Source: Gnetum montanum
Taxonomy: Eukaryota > Streptophyta > Gnetopsida > Gnetales > Gnetaceae
Direction: 5' to 3'
Length of the DNA stretch: 64,000 nucleotides
NCBI GenBank assembly: GCA_015680685.1
Contig: MNCI01035818.1
Location: 270,247 to 334,246, forward strand
A model generated the notes under the pieces. It made no database searches. It saw only the letters and a program-made list of their open reading frames with translations, and was not told the origin of the DNA. The translations under genes and the position numbers were made by a program. The stretch's first letter is position 1. The number at the start of each line of letters is the position of its first letter. Of the stretch, positions 11,100 to 22,887 are shown in pieces.

Positions 11100-12663
11100 A
11101 GGAAAAATATTTAATAATTCTACTTGTTAGAATGGGGGATATTCCCCATAACTATACCTTTGATCATGGAGAGAATTAATAAATGGAAAGTGTGGATCCA
11201 TGCACGTTGGAAATGTTGGAAATTGATCATATCCCAGCCACTAGGTGTCTTTTCATGTGGTGGTTGGAATGTACCCACATTGGGGTTCACACACTTGACC
11301 ATAATAGACATAATGGGGTAGGTTATATGATGGGATCATGGGATAAGGAGCTACCCCACTATGGCATAGTTGTACCTCTACTATTGTTAGCATATTCTCC
11401 ATATTTTCCATGCACCCACTCCGTCATCTTATTAATCTTTGCCTCAATTTCATCTAGTGATTGTTGCATTGGCAAAGGTAGAAACGATTACACTTCTTCA
11501 AGGTGAGCTGATTTCTCCTCTTTATGGTTATGGACCTTTGCTAATTCGAGATTTTGATCCTATTGAGAGTTTTCAACATTCTCCCATTTAGCCATTTCTC
11601 CTTCTACTTTTTCTACCCACTTAATAAGCTCTTTGAGTTGATGGGTTTTTAGCTCGTATGGTTGACCTCAGGCATACATCCCTAGGGTTTTCCTTGTTTC
11701 ATTATGAAGCCCATCTATGATATGGTACATTAGCCTCTCCTTGGAGAACCCATGACCTAGGTAGTTGTTTAACAGTGCATAATATCTTTTTAAGGCCATG
11801 TCCAAGGCTTCATGTTTCCCTTGTTTCCATTCTTGTATTTTTCTCCTCAAGGCTAACACTCTAGCATAGGTTTGATATCGTTCATTAAAGAGTTCTACCG
11901 TTGTTGGCCAACTACAGATTAATTTTGGTTTTAAGGATTTGTACCATACTTTCACTTGGTCAACGAGTGTCATAAGAAAGAGCTTAAGTTTTTTCCACCC
12001 ATTATCAATATCATTCCATACACAGACATCATAGAAGGCTTGCATATATTGTTTTGGATCTAAATCATAGCCTCCTGCGAACTTGGGAAAGTTATCTAAA
12101 TCAAGCCTAGGTAGACAGCTTTCTTTGTGATGCCTATAGGATATTTGAATGACCTCTTATATAGTCATTAGGCTCTTAGTGGCTAGCAAGGGTTCATCAT
12201 CACTAAGTAGGTTGTGAGTTTGCAAGTTGAAACAATGTTTTCCCTATTCATGTTGGCATTCTCGATTTTATTTGTGAGCTTGATTTTTAGTTCTATGTCA
12301 ATCCCTTAAAAGATAGTTATCTATGTCAAAATCTAACATTGAAGGAGTAGAGGAAAAGAAAGAACTGAAAAATATATCCTAACTTTTGTAAGTTTTCCAA
12401 TCATCCCCTAACATATTCTGGTTAATTATTGAGAAGGTCCTACGTCTTTCATGCCTCCTCGTTCTATGGTCTATCCCATCCTTACTAGAGGTGTCAAAGT
12501 TGGTTGACAAGAATCCTTGAGTATCATTGGGATACTCATGAACATATGGAATTCCTACATAAGGTTGAGTACTCCAAACTTTGTCTTCATTGTATAATTC
12601 ATTGGTTCTCTAATGAATTGCCTCACTAGTTGTGGCATTAGCATAGTCTTGTGAGAGAGACAT
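11100..12663 (-). pseudogene. gag: gag of OTA copy D
   Basis: The ATG at 12663 (MSLSQDYANATTSEAI) lies about 120 bp inside the primer binding site, as in F and A. The N-terminal half is degraded. The gag core is readable at about 12090-11668: LPRLDLDNFPKFAGGYDLDP, then KKLKLFLMTLVDQVKVWYKS, ERYQTYARVLALRRKIQEWK and HIIDGLHNETRKTLGMYA. The stop after TYA is at the same Gln position that is mutated in F. A charged C-terminal tail follows to about 11390, then unclear sequence to 11100, where pol would begin but the linker starts instead. No zinc knuckle is visible. Confidence 0.75.
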
Positions 12664-12780
12664 TGTTGTGGATGGTGTGTGACTTAATTGAATTTAATTT
12701 AATTTCTTTTCTCAAGGATATATCATTAATACTAATTATAGTGATCTTGTATGATATAACTAATCTAAATAACTACCACC

Positions 12781-12799
12781 GTCCCTGGCAATGACACCA
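12781..12799 (-). other. Primer binding site of copy D (tRNA-Asp type)
   Basis: Minus strand TGGTGTCATTGCCAGGGAC, next to the LTR end after one base. It shows four transitions from the perfect tRNA-Asp complement, all C-to-T or G-to-A, as expected from decay of methylated sites. Confidence 0.8.
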
Positions 12800-12800
12800 A

Positions 12801-13655
12801 TGATGAGTGGCGAGGTACCCCTACACTCAACCATATAAATATGAGCATTTCACGCATGATCTGGTCAAACTCTGTAGATGAGCTAGTTGTGGTATCTAGA
12901 TAGATACTCGTTGATCATAGTTCACTATCTTCCCACCTGGACTAGTATTTACTTTGTCACATATGGTTTAGTCCATAGTGAGGTGTATGATGTTGTCCTA
13001 AACTAGTGCTACTCCTAGAGGCAATGGAAAATAACTTTGATTAAGCTAAGAGGAAAAGGATGAAGAGAGTCTAAGCTAGCCTAAGTGCAATGAGCATCCA
13101 TCCCTTAATCATCCATACACATCTTGGACCTCATGTGCTACTCCTAGGATTACCAAGCACATGTCCTAGGTACACTACTAGGATACCAAGTAATCACACT
13201 TAAATGCTCATGATTAAGTCATACTCATTTCACGTTTAATAATAGGGATAGGAGAGGAAGGTAGAGAGAGATTAATTAAGAAAGCAATAAATAACAATTA
13301 AATAATTAAACTAAGTAAATTTTGCAATGATGAAGTAATCTCAATCTTTATTTCCAGTCATATGCATGTCCAAGTACGTCACACTCGAATGAAGGTGTTG
13401 TACAATTTCAACCATCACAATATAGCATGCACTAGGAGAAAGGGTTGAGAAGAACTAAAAATGAAAACTAACTTCTAACTGAACTACTAACTAACTCCCT
13501 GACTCCTTGCGCCTACATGTGTATTTATAGGCCCACACAGGAGTCACAATATTGTGTATTCGATATCACTAGCCAAGCTGCGATATCGCATACTTGATAT
13601 CGTGGATTCGATATTGCAGGTCTGATATAGAAGCCTAATGAATCATGATTCATCA
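12801..13655 (-). mobile_element. 5' LTR of copy D
   Basis: The LTR is 855 bp, reading TGATGAATCATGATTCATTA on the minus strand and ending in GGGGTACCTCGCCACTCATCA. Palindromic GATATCG-type words (about 13545-13625) precede TATAAATA (complement of 13522-13529), 126 bp from the LTR start. It includes a stem-like pair CTTAATCA/TGATTAAG (13091-13098 and 13213-13220) and the ACCAAGC/ACTAGGAT repeats common to the family. Ten bp at the left edge form the perfect inverted end with the right edge (TGATGA/TCATCA core). Confidence 0.85.
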
Positions 13656-16300
13656 ATGGCTATACAAACATTCATACATGTATGGCTCACCCATTATTAT
13701 TTTAAAATTTTGAAAAAATAAATGCATGAAAGCATAAAAAAGATTAAGGGAAAATATTTTTGAATTGTCAAACCACATTAGTAGTGCAAAGGGAGACTAG
13801 CATGGGGTATCATCCTTAAGGCATTGTGAGTTTTTGGTCACACAATGGTTGATACTAAGTCAATTATCCTTTCTTATGCATTCCCAATTTAATGAAGGTA
13901 TACCATAGAGCTAGAATGAATTTGGAATCTATATTGACTCCACCAACATAAGTACATTATTGATATTAAACATCAATCATTGTAGTCAAGCTAAATGATG
14001 TGTGATTCATATGGTCACCATTATACATTACTAGGTCATTGTCGTTAGGACAATCCAATTGCAAGGAAAATTCAATAGAGCTAAGGCTCTCGTAGTTAGA
14101 CTCAAACATGATCCATTGGCTAGATTATTGGCAAAAATAGCTTAACATTATATCTATCAATGCATCATCTGTAAGGTGTTGGATGCCTCCTCCTAGTCTC
14201 TAACAATGACATACATAATGTACAAATTTTTATTCCTACATCAGTTGAATCAAGACACCACCTAGTACTTGGCCAGAGACACCCATGAAAAACATTATTG
14301 TGACTTGTGGTCCTCATGAGTTGCCACAATCATATCTTACCAACAGACTATGACCTTTCACAATGTGTGTATGGGTGCTCCTGATGGATAATCCTTCACC
14401 ACTTTCTATGTAGATGGTATCATTATAGGAGACTAGGGGTCTATGTTCTATTGAAAGTGACACCTACCATCAATTCTAGAATGTTGAAGTCAACCAAGTA
14501 CATCAATAAAACTCCCCTCAAGCCATTGGCTATAAACATCACAAGACTATGTTACAACATTACCATTTGATAGCAATACCATCAAAAATGAAATATTAAC
14601 AAGTGCTAAACGTGACACTGTTGACTATAATTATTCTCGTATTGAAACATTGGTCATGTTCCTAGCTTCTAGTAATAATGATGGTAGTCTACTTTGTTAA
14701 CCAAAAATAAGGGATTGTAGTGATTGCACTTTGTATTTTTCCAAATGTTAGTTCTCAACTTTTTATTTCTAGATGTCTTAACTTTTCCTTCCTAGACATC
14801 CACCTAGTAACGGCCATCTAGCAAATTCTACAGTGTGTCATTAGTGTTATGGCATGCAATCTTGATAGAGCAACTTGTTCTATGGTTACTCCATTAGGTA
14901 GGTATGGCCTTGTAAATTAGAGATTCACTAGTTAAAGAAGATAATGCAATCATTGACCTAGATGGGCCAATTACCATTACTAATGAGTGCTATCAAAGAC
15001 ATAGAAGATGTATATATTGATAGTAAGGGCATGGATTTCATCATTTCAAGGTATTTTTAAGAGAGATGTATTATGGGGAGGATGGCGCACACACTAATGA
15101 AGTCTAAGGCAATGCCAACAATGTCTACTTCAAGCTTGTGATATTAAGACATTGATGAAAATTTGTAATAATGCTACATGTGATGAAGTGAGCATTATAA
15201 TGGATAGAGATGTTGTCCATTACTTACAACTTTAAGGCCTCATTGGTGTCACATTCTCCAACAACAATGTGTAGCTTTCAACATAACTGGGTATTCCCAA
15301 ATGGGCCTTCCTCAAATCTTTATGGACTTTAACCTTTTCTAAAACATCATACTTTTCTTTTAAATTTTAAAATGTCAATTGGTGCAGCAAGTATTATGAA
15401 GATATCCCATGCTATGAACACTATCACATGGGATTATGCATGGGCTACATTTATTGCAAGAGTAGAAAATGAAATTTGTAAGCAATCATTGGTTGCTCAT
15501 CCCAAATTAGTTGACCTTAAGAGTGATGCATTTTCTAGCTTTGGAAGTTTCTCTAAACTCAAGTAGGTCAACCTTTTCCAAGGTCATTCAACCTAAAATG
15601 TGTGTATTTTTCTTCCTTCTAAGTGTCACCAACTAGTAGGTAGATTGACCTTACTATGGATTGGTCAACCTATGAGTTCTAAGGTCAATCTAAGAACTAT
15701 ATATTTTTCCTCATGTTTGTATAGCCTACATTTAGGTCCATGATGTTTGTACATCCAACAATTGAAACTAGTATGGTTTCAAATTGTAGAATCTTTGAAA
15801 TTTTAAAACTAGTTCAAAAGTTACAAGGAATGGAAATACACATAAGTAAAGCTTTTAGTTTTAGTTCCATAACTATGAGCAAAAATGTTTAAGTACAATA
15901 ATGAATTTTATTTCGGAAATTCAAACACATATATGCACTCATTCTTCAATCATGTGGAGTATCAATGGACTAGAAATATGTCTAACATTTATTCATGATA
16001 TCTCCTCAATAAGAATCACTGATTATTTCACATAGATGGTGTAACTTTAGAAAAATTAATAGATAAAATTTAAAATTGTAACCCTGACATGGAAGGACTT
16101 CTTTTAGCAATAATAGCTATTATAACTATGAGAAAGGTTCAAAATAAATTCAATACATATAAACTCCATAATTTTTTAAAAAATTTAAAAGATAGAAAGC
16201 ATAAAAAATCCATGTAAGTAAAATTTTTTTACTCTTTCCTAGATCCATCTACTCCATACCCTTATGCTCTCTTTACCATGAATCTTGCATTCTTGCACTC
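13656..16300. other. Unassigned AT-rich sequence between copy D and the pararetrovirus fragment
   Basis: No LTR edge, RT motif or recognisable protein was found on either strand. A 64-codon frame at 15372-15566 (MSIGAASIMKISHAMNTITW) matches nothing I know. Between about 15565 and 15715 the words AGGTCAACC, AGATTGACC, GGTCAACC and AGGTCAATC recur in both orientations. Some of this could be further decayed viral or transposon sequence. Confidence 0.5.
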
Positions 16301-16339
16301 CATGTTTTTAGCTTATTGCAACTAATGCCTCTTAGCTGT

Positions 16340-16470
16340 GCAATTACATGTTTATATAGGAGACAAGACTGCCTCTTGACCATTCTTAGTGCCATCCAAC
16401 TCACACCACACTAACATAGTGGAAGACAACACAAAAGTAAAGAGATAAGATTTGGAATCTTATCTTTTAT
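16340..16470 (-). promoter_or_regulatory. Promoter-like region of the pararetrovirus fragment, with a GATA palindrome
   Basis: On the minus strand, a perfect palindrome AGATAAGATT-TGG-AATCTTATCT (16443-16465, plus coordinates) lies about 85 bp before a TATA box CCTATATAAACA (complement of 16350-16361). It sits downstream of the RNase H-like end, where caulimovirids keep the intergenic promoter. GATAAG words are known light/GATA-factor sites in plant promoters. That this belongs to the viral fragment is inferred from position. Confidence 0.45.
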
Positions 16471-16479
16471 ACTATTCAT

Positions 16480-18294
16480 CTATAGTACATGTTAATAATT
16501 TACATTACTAGCCAACAAGTGGTTGAGAACTTTTACACATCATCAAATCAATTATTATCTTCAAAGGATCTCTTATTTTTAAATCCTAGATCTTCATATC
16601 TTGGATATAGTGGTTCTCCAAGAAAATAATCTATCACCTCTCATCCACCATGATGGACATAATGGTTGATCCTTGGGTCTAACATTTTTAAATTTAGAGT
16701 TCTGGGAGTAACTTCATATTGCCTACTGTTGTATCGCAGGTGTTGTTGGTGTAGACATCTTGATAGAATGCTTACCCTTGTGGCCTAGTCCAATTAATTC
16801 TTTTGCTAATAAGATAGATTAAATAATAATATGGAGTATCTCCATATTCTACAAAGTACCAATTTTTGGCATGATAATGGCTGTAATACCAGTAATCTCC
16901 ATGGTAATCATTTCTCTATTGGAATAAATTCCTAGGATAAGAATTAAAATAACAAACTTGAGAATGATCAAATTTTCCCAACCAATCCCAGAATAGGTCA
17001 TCAAGCAACATTCCTCCCCAAGGATTAATATCAATTTTGTAAACATGATATGGGCTAGGTTGAAAGTAAGGCCATTTAAACACATCCCTAGAAGTTTGTT
17101 CACCAAAATTTATTTAGAAAAGTTAAACAAAGGTGATAGTAGGGATTATAGGTAAGGCTTCAAGATGGGGAATAAACATGGTTTTTCTTATAAGAGATTA
17201 AGGAGCTTGTTTTCTTAGATATCTGACAAAGTTTTCTAAATTCCCATCAATTGAAGTCTTAAATTCTTCTTGCTCAAGGAGAGGCATATTTAAGTCCATA
17301 GGCCTGTAAGATCTTAAGAGTCTTGATGATCTAGGACTTCATCCTTCAACTATTAATATATCTATTTACAAAACAAAAGAATTAATCAGTGAGATAGTAT
17401 TCTTGGATTAAGAAGTTAGCTAAACTATTCTTTTTAGCATCTATGTATTTAGTATTGAAATCAAAATTAGCTAGACACAAGGCCCATCTAATTAATCTAG
17501 TATGAGCAACTTTATTAAGAGCTCTAGAACTCAAATATTTATCAAAATGCTTAAGATCACTTCTAATAATAAAATGGACATTTTGAAGAAATAATCTGAA
17601 TTTTTCTATACACTTAACAATAGCTAATAGCTCCTTGTGGTTATTGTGATAATTTAACTGTACATTAGAAAGTTTACCTAAAGTGTACCTACAAATTCTA
17701 CTCACATTATCTTTTTTTCTTTTTCTTTTAATGCAGCACCCTAGAATTTTGAAGAGGTACCAACCTCCAGAATTAATGAAACATCAATAGGCAATTGCAA
17801 TCTTGGAAGATGTTTTCATTCATGCCTAATTTGGACAATGATGTCTATATGTTGTTTAGTCCATGGAGGAATATTTTGGCTAAGTTGTTCATTTAACAAC
17901 TTCCTATCCTTGGCAAGATTCTTGTAAAACCCTAATACATAGTTTATGCATCCCAAGAATTGTTGTAATTAAGTTTTATCTTTAATTTCATCAAGATATT
18001 TTCTTATGGATTCAAGGACGTGATCTTGCAATGTAATAGTACCTTGGGTGATTTGTAATTCCAAGAATTCAATAGAATATTTTGCAAGTTGCATCTTCAT
18101 GGGAGATAGCACTACTCCATTTTCATCTATTATTTTCTTAGAAACCTCTAGGTGTTTTAGATGTTGCTATGGGTTTTTACTCATAACTAAAATATCATCT
18201 ATATAAATCATAATAAAAGGGAACTTACTAAAGATCTAGTCCATACAATTCTCAAAGATGGATGATGCAATTTTTATTTGAAAGGTAATATTGT
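16480..18294 (-). pseudogene. Endogenous pararetrovirus (Caulimoviridae-like) RT/RNase H fragment
   Basis: The minus strand carries a caulimovirid-type polymerase. The RT palm motif YIDDIL is at about 18215, with the following thumb region (QLQQFLGCINYV, about 17950). The RNase H-like domain occupies 17740-17382 (NYHNNHKELLAIVKCIEKF, then the DFL-type end). The spacing and the 'HNNHKELLA' signature point to Caulimoviridae rather than to Ty3/gypsy. Stops and frameshifts break it, for example in the RT and after 17382. The downstream part (17381-16480), with a Trp/Tyr-rich stretch near 17040-16880, is unassigned. The upstream part of RT is missing because the LTR of copy C is inserted at 18295. 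It is non-functional. Confidence 0.65.
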
Positions 18295-19027
18295 TGATGA
18301 GCAGTGAGGTACCCCTACGCCCAACCATATGAATCACAAGTGTTTACGCATGATCCAATCAAATTATNNNNNNNNNNNNNNNNNNNNNNNNNNNNNNNNN
18401 NNNNNNNNNNNNNNNNNNNNNNNNNNNNNNNNNNNNNNNNNNNNNNNNNNNNNNNNNNNNNNNNNNNNNNNNNNACACACTGCGAACTTTGTACAACTAC
18501 TACTAGGTTTACCAAGCGTACTATTACTGGGCATACCAAATGATACACTACTATGTTACCAAGCAATTACACTTAACCACCCCCAATTAGTCGTACTCAT
18601 TTTTCTTAATGACAAGAATAATAAAGAGTAATAAATGATAACATTAACTAAAGAAAATAGTAAACATTTAAGCAATAATAAAGCTAAGCAAATGCTACAA
18701 TGATGGGAGTAATATCAATCTTTATTATTGAACATGTAACATGTCCAAGTATGTCATACCTAAATAAGGAAGTCATACAATCACTTAACATCATACCACG
18801 AGAATGCACTAAAAACTAACAAAACTTTAAATCTATCAAAATCTATGAATCTATCTCTATTTTTCTACATCCCAATCATGCATCCAACTGTGGTATTTAT
18901 AGGCTTGCTTGAAAGGAATGATATCAAATCCTTGACATTGGAGGATGTGCCCTGATCTCAAATACCTGACATCATGGCTCCGATATTGAATATCCAATAT
19001 TGGAACCCTATAAAACATGACTCATCA
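18295..19027 (-). mobile_element. 3' LTR of copy C, containing an assembly gap
   Basis: About 733 bp including 107 N (18368-18474). On the minus strand it starts TGATGAGTCATG and ends CCTCACTGCTCATCA. The TATA (complement of 18894-18901) lies 126 bp from the LTR start, after words such as CCAATATTGGATAT. A CATGGAGGTA polypurine tract (complement of 19028-19037) precedes it. The LTR abuts the pararetrovirus RT. Confidence 0.8.
18368..18474. other. Run of N (assembly gap)
   Basis: 107 undetermined bases within the LTR of copy C, in the segment where other family LTRs carry R/U5 sequence. The true length is unknown. Confidence 0.99.
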
Positions 19028-19199
19028 TACCTCCATGAATAAATAAAAACTTTTCCTCAAGTTAATGAGGAATAATGTCTTTAAAAAATATTAGGAAGGT
19101 ATGGGATTATTGACTAACTTAACTAGACACACAAATTAACTCTTCCATGCTGCAGTGGTGTTTTACAACGATCAACACAACATGACAAAACAAAAAACT

Positions 19200-21830
19200 A
19201 GGGGAAACTCATGTAGTTCCCAGAGGTGGTGTCTATTCCATGGGCTGCTTCCCCTTGTCATTAGGCTTTTGGAAGTTATAACAATTCATGAGCACCTACA
19301 ACTTCTCCTCCTTCATTTTTGGATCATGTACTATACAAGCTAATGAGGTGATGTGTGATGGAACCAGTACATCCCATGAACATAGTAGCTCTAGGAAAAT
19401 CTTATTTTCTTTTATAGACCATGCTACAAAGTATTGTTGTCCCTCATCGAAGGCCCTAGCCTTTTCTTTCAATTCATGGTAATCTAGCAACCTCTTGGCC
19501 AAGGCTAAGGATACATCTTTTTACTTGTGGTAGTGAGCCTTAACTGCTTCTACTTCTACATTTGGTATGTAATGTCTTTGTAGGACATTTTTCCTATTTG
19601 CAAACTCTTTTTCATATACGGCATAGGTGGCCACTACTTGTTGTTCTAGCTCATTTTTAGGCTAACCTACTATTAACATGGCAAGGTTAGCATAGTAGAG
19701 TTTAGCTAACACCATGTATTCTTTAAAGTTTTTAATTTGCAAGTTTGTATTCTTTACTTCTACTTAGTAGATCAAGGCATAGCTATCCAAGATGGGCTAC
19801 TAGTTAGGATTTTGCACTAACATGGAACTGATGTAGGCTTTTGCCATTTAGATTTCTTTTTCATTAATTTTCTTGTACATGCCAATTTGGTCCCAGAAGT
19901 GCTCCTTCAACTTTTCATGTCACTTGGCCTTGTTTTTCCATGTGCTTATCTCAATTACAAATCTTTGACATATTGTGTAGACCTCCTTCATTGAGAGGGT
20001 TCTATTCTCTCTAGCCAATCTATTTATATCTTGGTTGACTCTCACTAGTTGCTTTATTAATTGGTGGATTCTTTCCTCCAAAATGTTTTTCTATTTCTTC
20101 ATTGCGATCAACATGGCATTATCAATAGCAAGCTACTTATTCTCCTCTTGTGCTATGGTCAATGCCTTCTTATGGACATATGCTTGAGCTTTGACAATTA
20201 AGGCATTCCAGACTACTTTCTCCTTTTCTTCTCAACAACTTTATTCTATTCAATCAATCATCCTAGCTACTCTATTCAAAATTGTTCTAATTGATCAAGC
20301 ACAATGAATTGGGCAGGGTCTTGTCTTTCAGGTCTTAGGTTAGCAAGCTCTTATTGTAGTTTGTGTACTTCTATTTCTACATGCTCTACCCTAGTCTCTG
20401 CCATGATCAATTTTTCTTTTGTGGCAATGAGGTTAGACTATAGTATATTGGCATCATTGGGGATGTCAAAAAGAGTTTTCATCACTTGTTTAGTCTATAG
20501 TAATCTATCAAGCACATCCTCATTGGTCACTAGAGTCATTGAATTCCTAGCTAGCATTTTTGCAACTCTAGTACCGATCAAGTCCACCAAGGGCATAATA
20601 GGCACATTAAAAGATTCTTTAGTATGATCTATGAAAACTTTTGTTATAGCGACCACATCTTGGTGATGCATGACCACAACTATGGCACTTTCTACTATCT
20701 CAAACACCACTTGAAAAGATGTGGCATTCCTAGAGATCTACTATGACCATTAGGCTTCTCCTCCCAATTGTAAAGAAATCTACCCACTTGATGGATCGGT
20801 AGAAACTATGGACTGCATAGCATCATTAATGACCCCAAAGAGGTTTGATTCATCCCTACTTTCCCAATTAAGAATTTCAACTATTCTCTATAGATGACTC
20901 ATTATACGCCTATAACCTTGTAGTTGCAGCGATGGAACTTGTGACTCTTGTTCTTGTTCCTTATCAAGGTCTTTCCTTAATGTTGTTGGTTTGAGCAACT
21001 TATAGAAAAAAGCATTCTCAGCCCTCCTATGGACATCATTAGTATACCCTAGGATTCTAGTGCACATGTAGAGCTATATAATTAGACAAGGAAATGAGTG
21101 TATCAACTTCCCTACCTTTCTTTCCTTGAACCTCCTTTGGATTTCCATGAAGTGCAATTGGGAAATATTAGCATTGTATTTTTCCATCAAGATTGCACTT
21201 CCTTTAGTAGCATAAGTTGATATTCTATTGAGCCCTTTAGTTTGAAAGAAATGGTAGGTGTCAATCTTAAAATAAGTCCTTTCTTCCAAATTCAACTCAC
21301 TGTATGTTTTATTATCTTTGTTATACATCCACTTCAGCCACATCTTCCTAGTTTCTACATCAGACCTTATGGATAGATGCACCACCTTGGCCCCCACATT
21401 TGGTAGGTTCAAAGCCTCTATGATTTCCTTAACTAAAAAAGAGATAGAGACTCCACCGATGCTCAGAGAGAATGTGCCATAGAGGAGATGCCTAAAGTTT
21501 AGTTCTAACTGACTTAGGAGAAAATGCCATGAATGGCCTAAAGTTCATTTCCATGATGACTATGATCACCATGGATTTCTCTTGGAAGGCTTCGAGGCAT
21601 TCCTAGGGCAATGTGAGGCATTATCCTTACACTAGCGCCTATGGTTTTGTAACATTCCCTTGGACATATTGCCCTATAGTAGGAGCCTCTTGATGAATGC
21701 TAAATGACTAGGCCTCCTATTCTTCATGCTTAACTAGTGGGCCTTGCTCTCCTAGTTGGCCTTTGCCACCTCTTGGGCATTTGCTTATGTTTTGTGAAGG
21801 TCCTTCTTGTTCATATCTTTTTGGGGCCAT
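19200..21830 (-). pseudogene. Extra ORF of OTA copy C
   Basis: The start at 21830 (ATGGCCCC) directly follows GATTGATTGCAG, as in D and A. The N-terminal domain is best seen at 21412-21074 (YFKIDTYHFFQTKGLNRIST; ATKGSAILMEKYNANISQLH; RRFKERKVGKLIHSFPCLII). A fragment at 20710-20495 corresponds to D 7778-7584, and the C-terminal domain is readable at 19502-19296 (CSWDVLVPSHITSLACIVHD). The middle is rich in Lys, Glu and Gln in frame, consistent with coiled coil. The similarity to D over the KGLNRISTYAT block is much closer than to A or B, so C and D are one subfamily. Many stops. Role unknown. Confidence 0.65.
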
Positions 21831-22860
21831 CTGCAATCAATCAAGGATTTAGTGTTACTAAGGGGTTTTTCATTTATCCTCAATAGGTTTATACCTTACT
21901 CATGATCTTAGTTCCACTAAGTTCTTAGTTCATGTGATTACAAAGTTTAAAAAAATTTAGAAAAATGCCAAAAAAGTGTTAACTTCCTTTATGACCCTTC
22001 ACAAGTAGCTTCTTCTCCTTTATGTATGACTTATAATTATGATTATGGTTCCTTGGGTGAGAAAATTAAAAATTATAGCATTCATATGATTGATTGTTTA
22101 GTAAAATACTTAAGATTTTTAACATGCTTACCCCTATAATACCATCTAGGCAATAGAAAATTTTGAAAATCAATGCATGTTTTCAATGCAAGCCAACTCC
22201 CTAAACTAATTTAAACACTCTGGGTTCAACTAGGTTCAAAAACCATGAAAATTGGAGTTATATGGAGTAAGATATTGGATGTGGAAATTGGTTGCGTAGA
22301 GCTCTTAGTAGAGAAAGAAAAATACAAAAACTCCCATAGGTTCAAGTAATGATAATGAATTTTTTGAACACCACACGGGTCCTATTTATATCTTTTTATG
22401 GACCCGATATTAGGTACATGCTATTGGATATCCAACATCAAGTCCCACTCGATATCGAGTAGTTGATATTAGGGTTATTGGAAATGCATTTAGTGAAGAG
22501 ATTCAGCATGGAAGATGAAGTGTTGTGATTTGTTGAAAGGTTTCATGTAAAATCCATAGTTCTGGGTAAGTGAGAATTCATATTGAGGCACTAGAAGTGT
22601 TAGAAGATGGAATCACAGGTACTAACAGGTTTAGAAGATGTAAGAAAAGGGGTATTTGATTCATGGTGTAGAATGGATCAGTTATATGAGAAGGGAAGGT
22701 TTTGAGTTTATCATTTAGCCACTTGGAAGGTTTAAGATGATGCAGTTATGTCAAACAAGTACAAGTCACAACACTTATACAAGTGGATCCTTCCCAATGC
22801 AAGCTTTAGCCCTTAATAGCCTTATATAACCACACCTAAAAATGTTTGTAGGCACCAATG
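21831..22860 (-). mobile_element. Linker of OTA copy C, truncated
   Basis: Homologous to D 9141-10140, including the conserved motif in the form GGGAAGGATCCACTTG (complement of 22780-22795) and the block ACCACACCTAAAAATGT (22829-22845), shared with D at 10089-10105. It stops near 22860, where plus-strand integrase sequence of copy B begins. Confidence 0.65.
22383..22480 (-). promoter_or_regulatory. Internal promoter-like module of copy C
   Basis: Minus strand words CTCGATATCGAG and TTGGATATCCAA are perfect palindromes. They precede GATATAAATAGG (complement of 22381-22392; TATAAATA complement 22383-22390), 560 bp before the extra ORF ATG. C's LTR carries the related words CCAATATTGG and TTGGATATTCAA before its TATA. 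Confidence 0.65.
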
Positions 22861-22887
22861 GGGTTGAATGCAATGTAAAGGCCACTA

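Larger units (their letters stand above)
6126..13655 (-). mobile_element. OTA copy D: gag plus extra ORF, no pol
   Basis: An element in minus orientation: 5' LTR 12801-13655, primer binding site, gag 12663 to about 11120, linker about 11060-9141, extra ORF 9140 to about 6390, polypurine tract 6201-6210, then only about 75 bp of the 3' LTR. Protease, reverse transcriptase, RNase H and integrase are all missing. The homologous stretch of copy A is about 4 kb once A's own insertion is discounted. The gag end and the start of the post-IN linker meet at about 11060-11120. It could be a deletion product or a non-autonomous subfamily. Stops throughout show it is old. Confidence 0.75.

Noticed and set aside
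18304-18631. Open frames across the N run
   Set aside because: Artefacts of undetermined bases.
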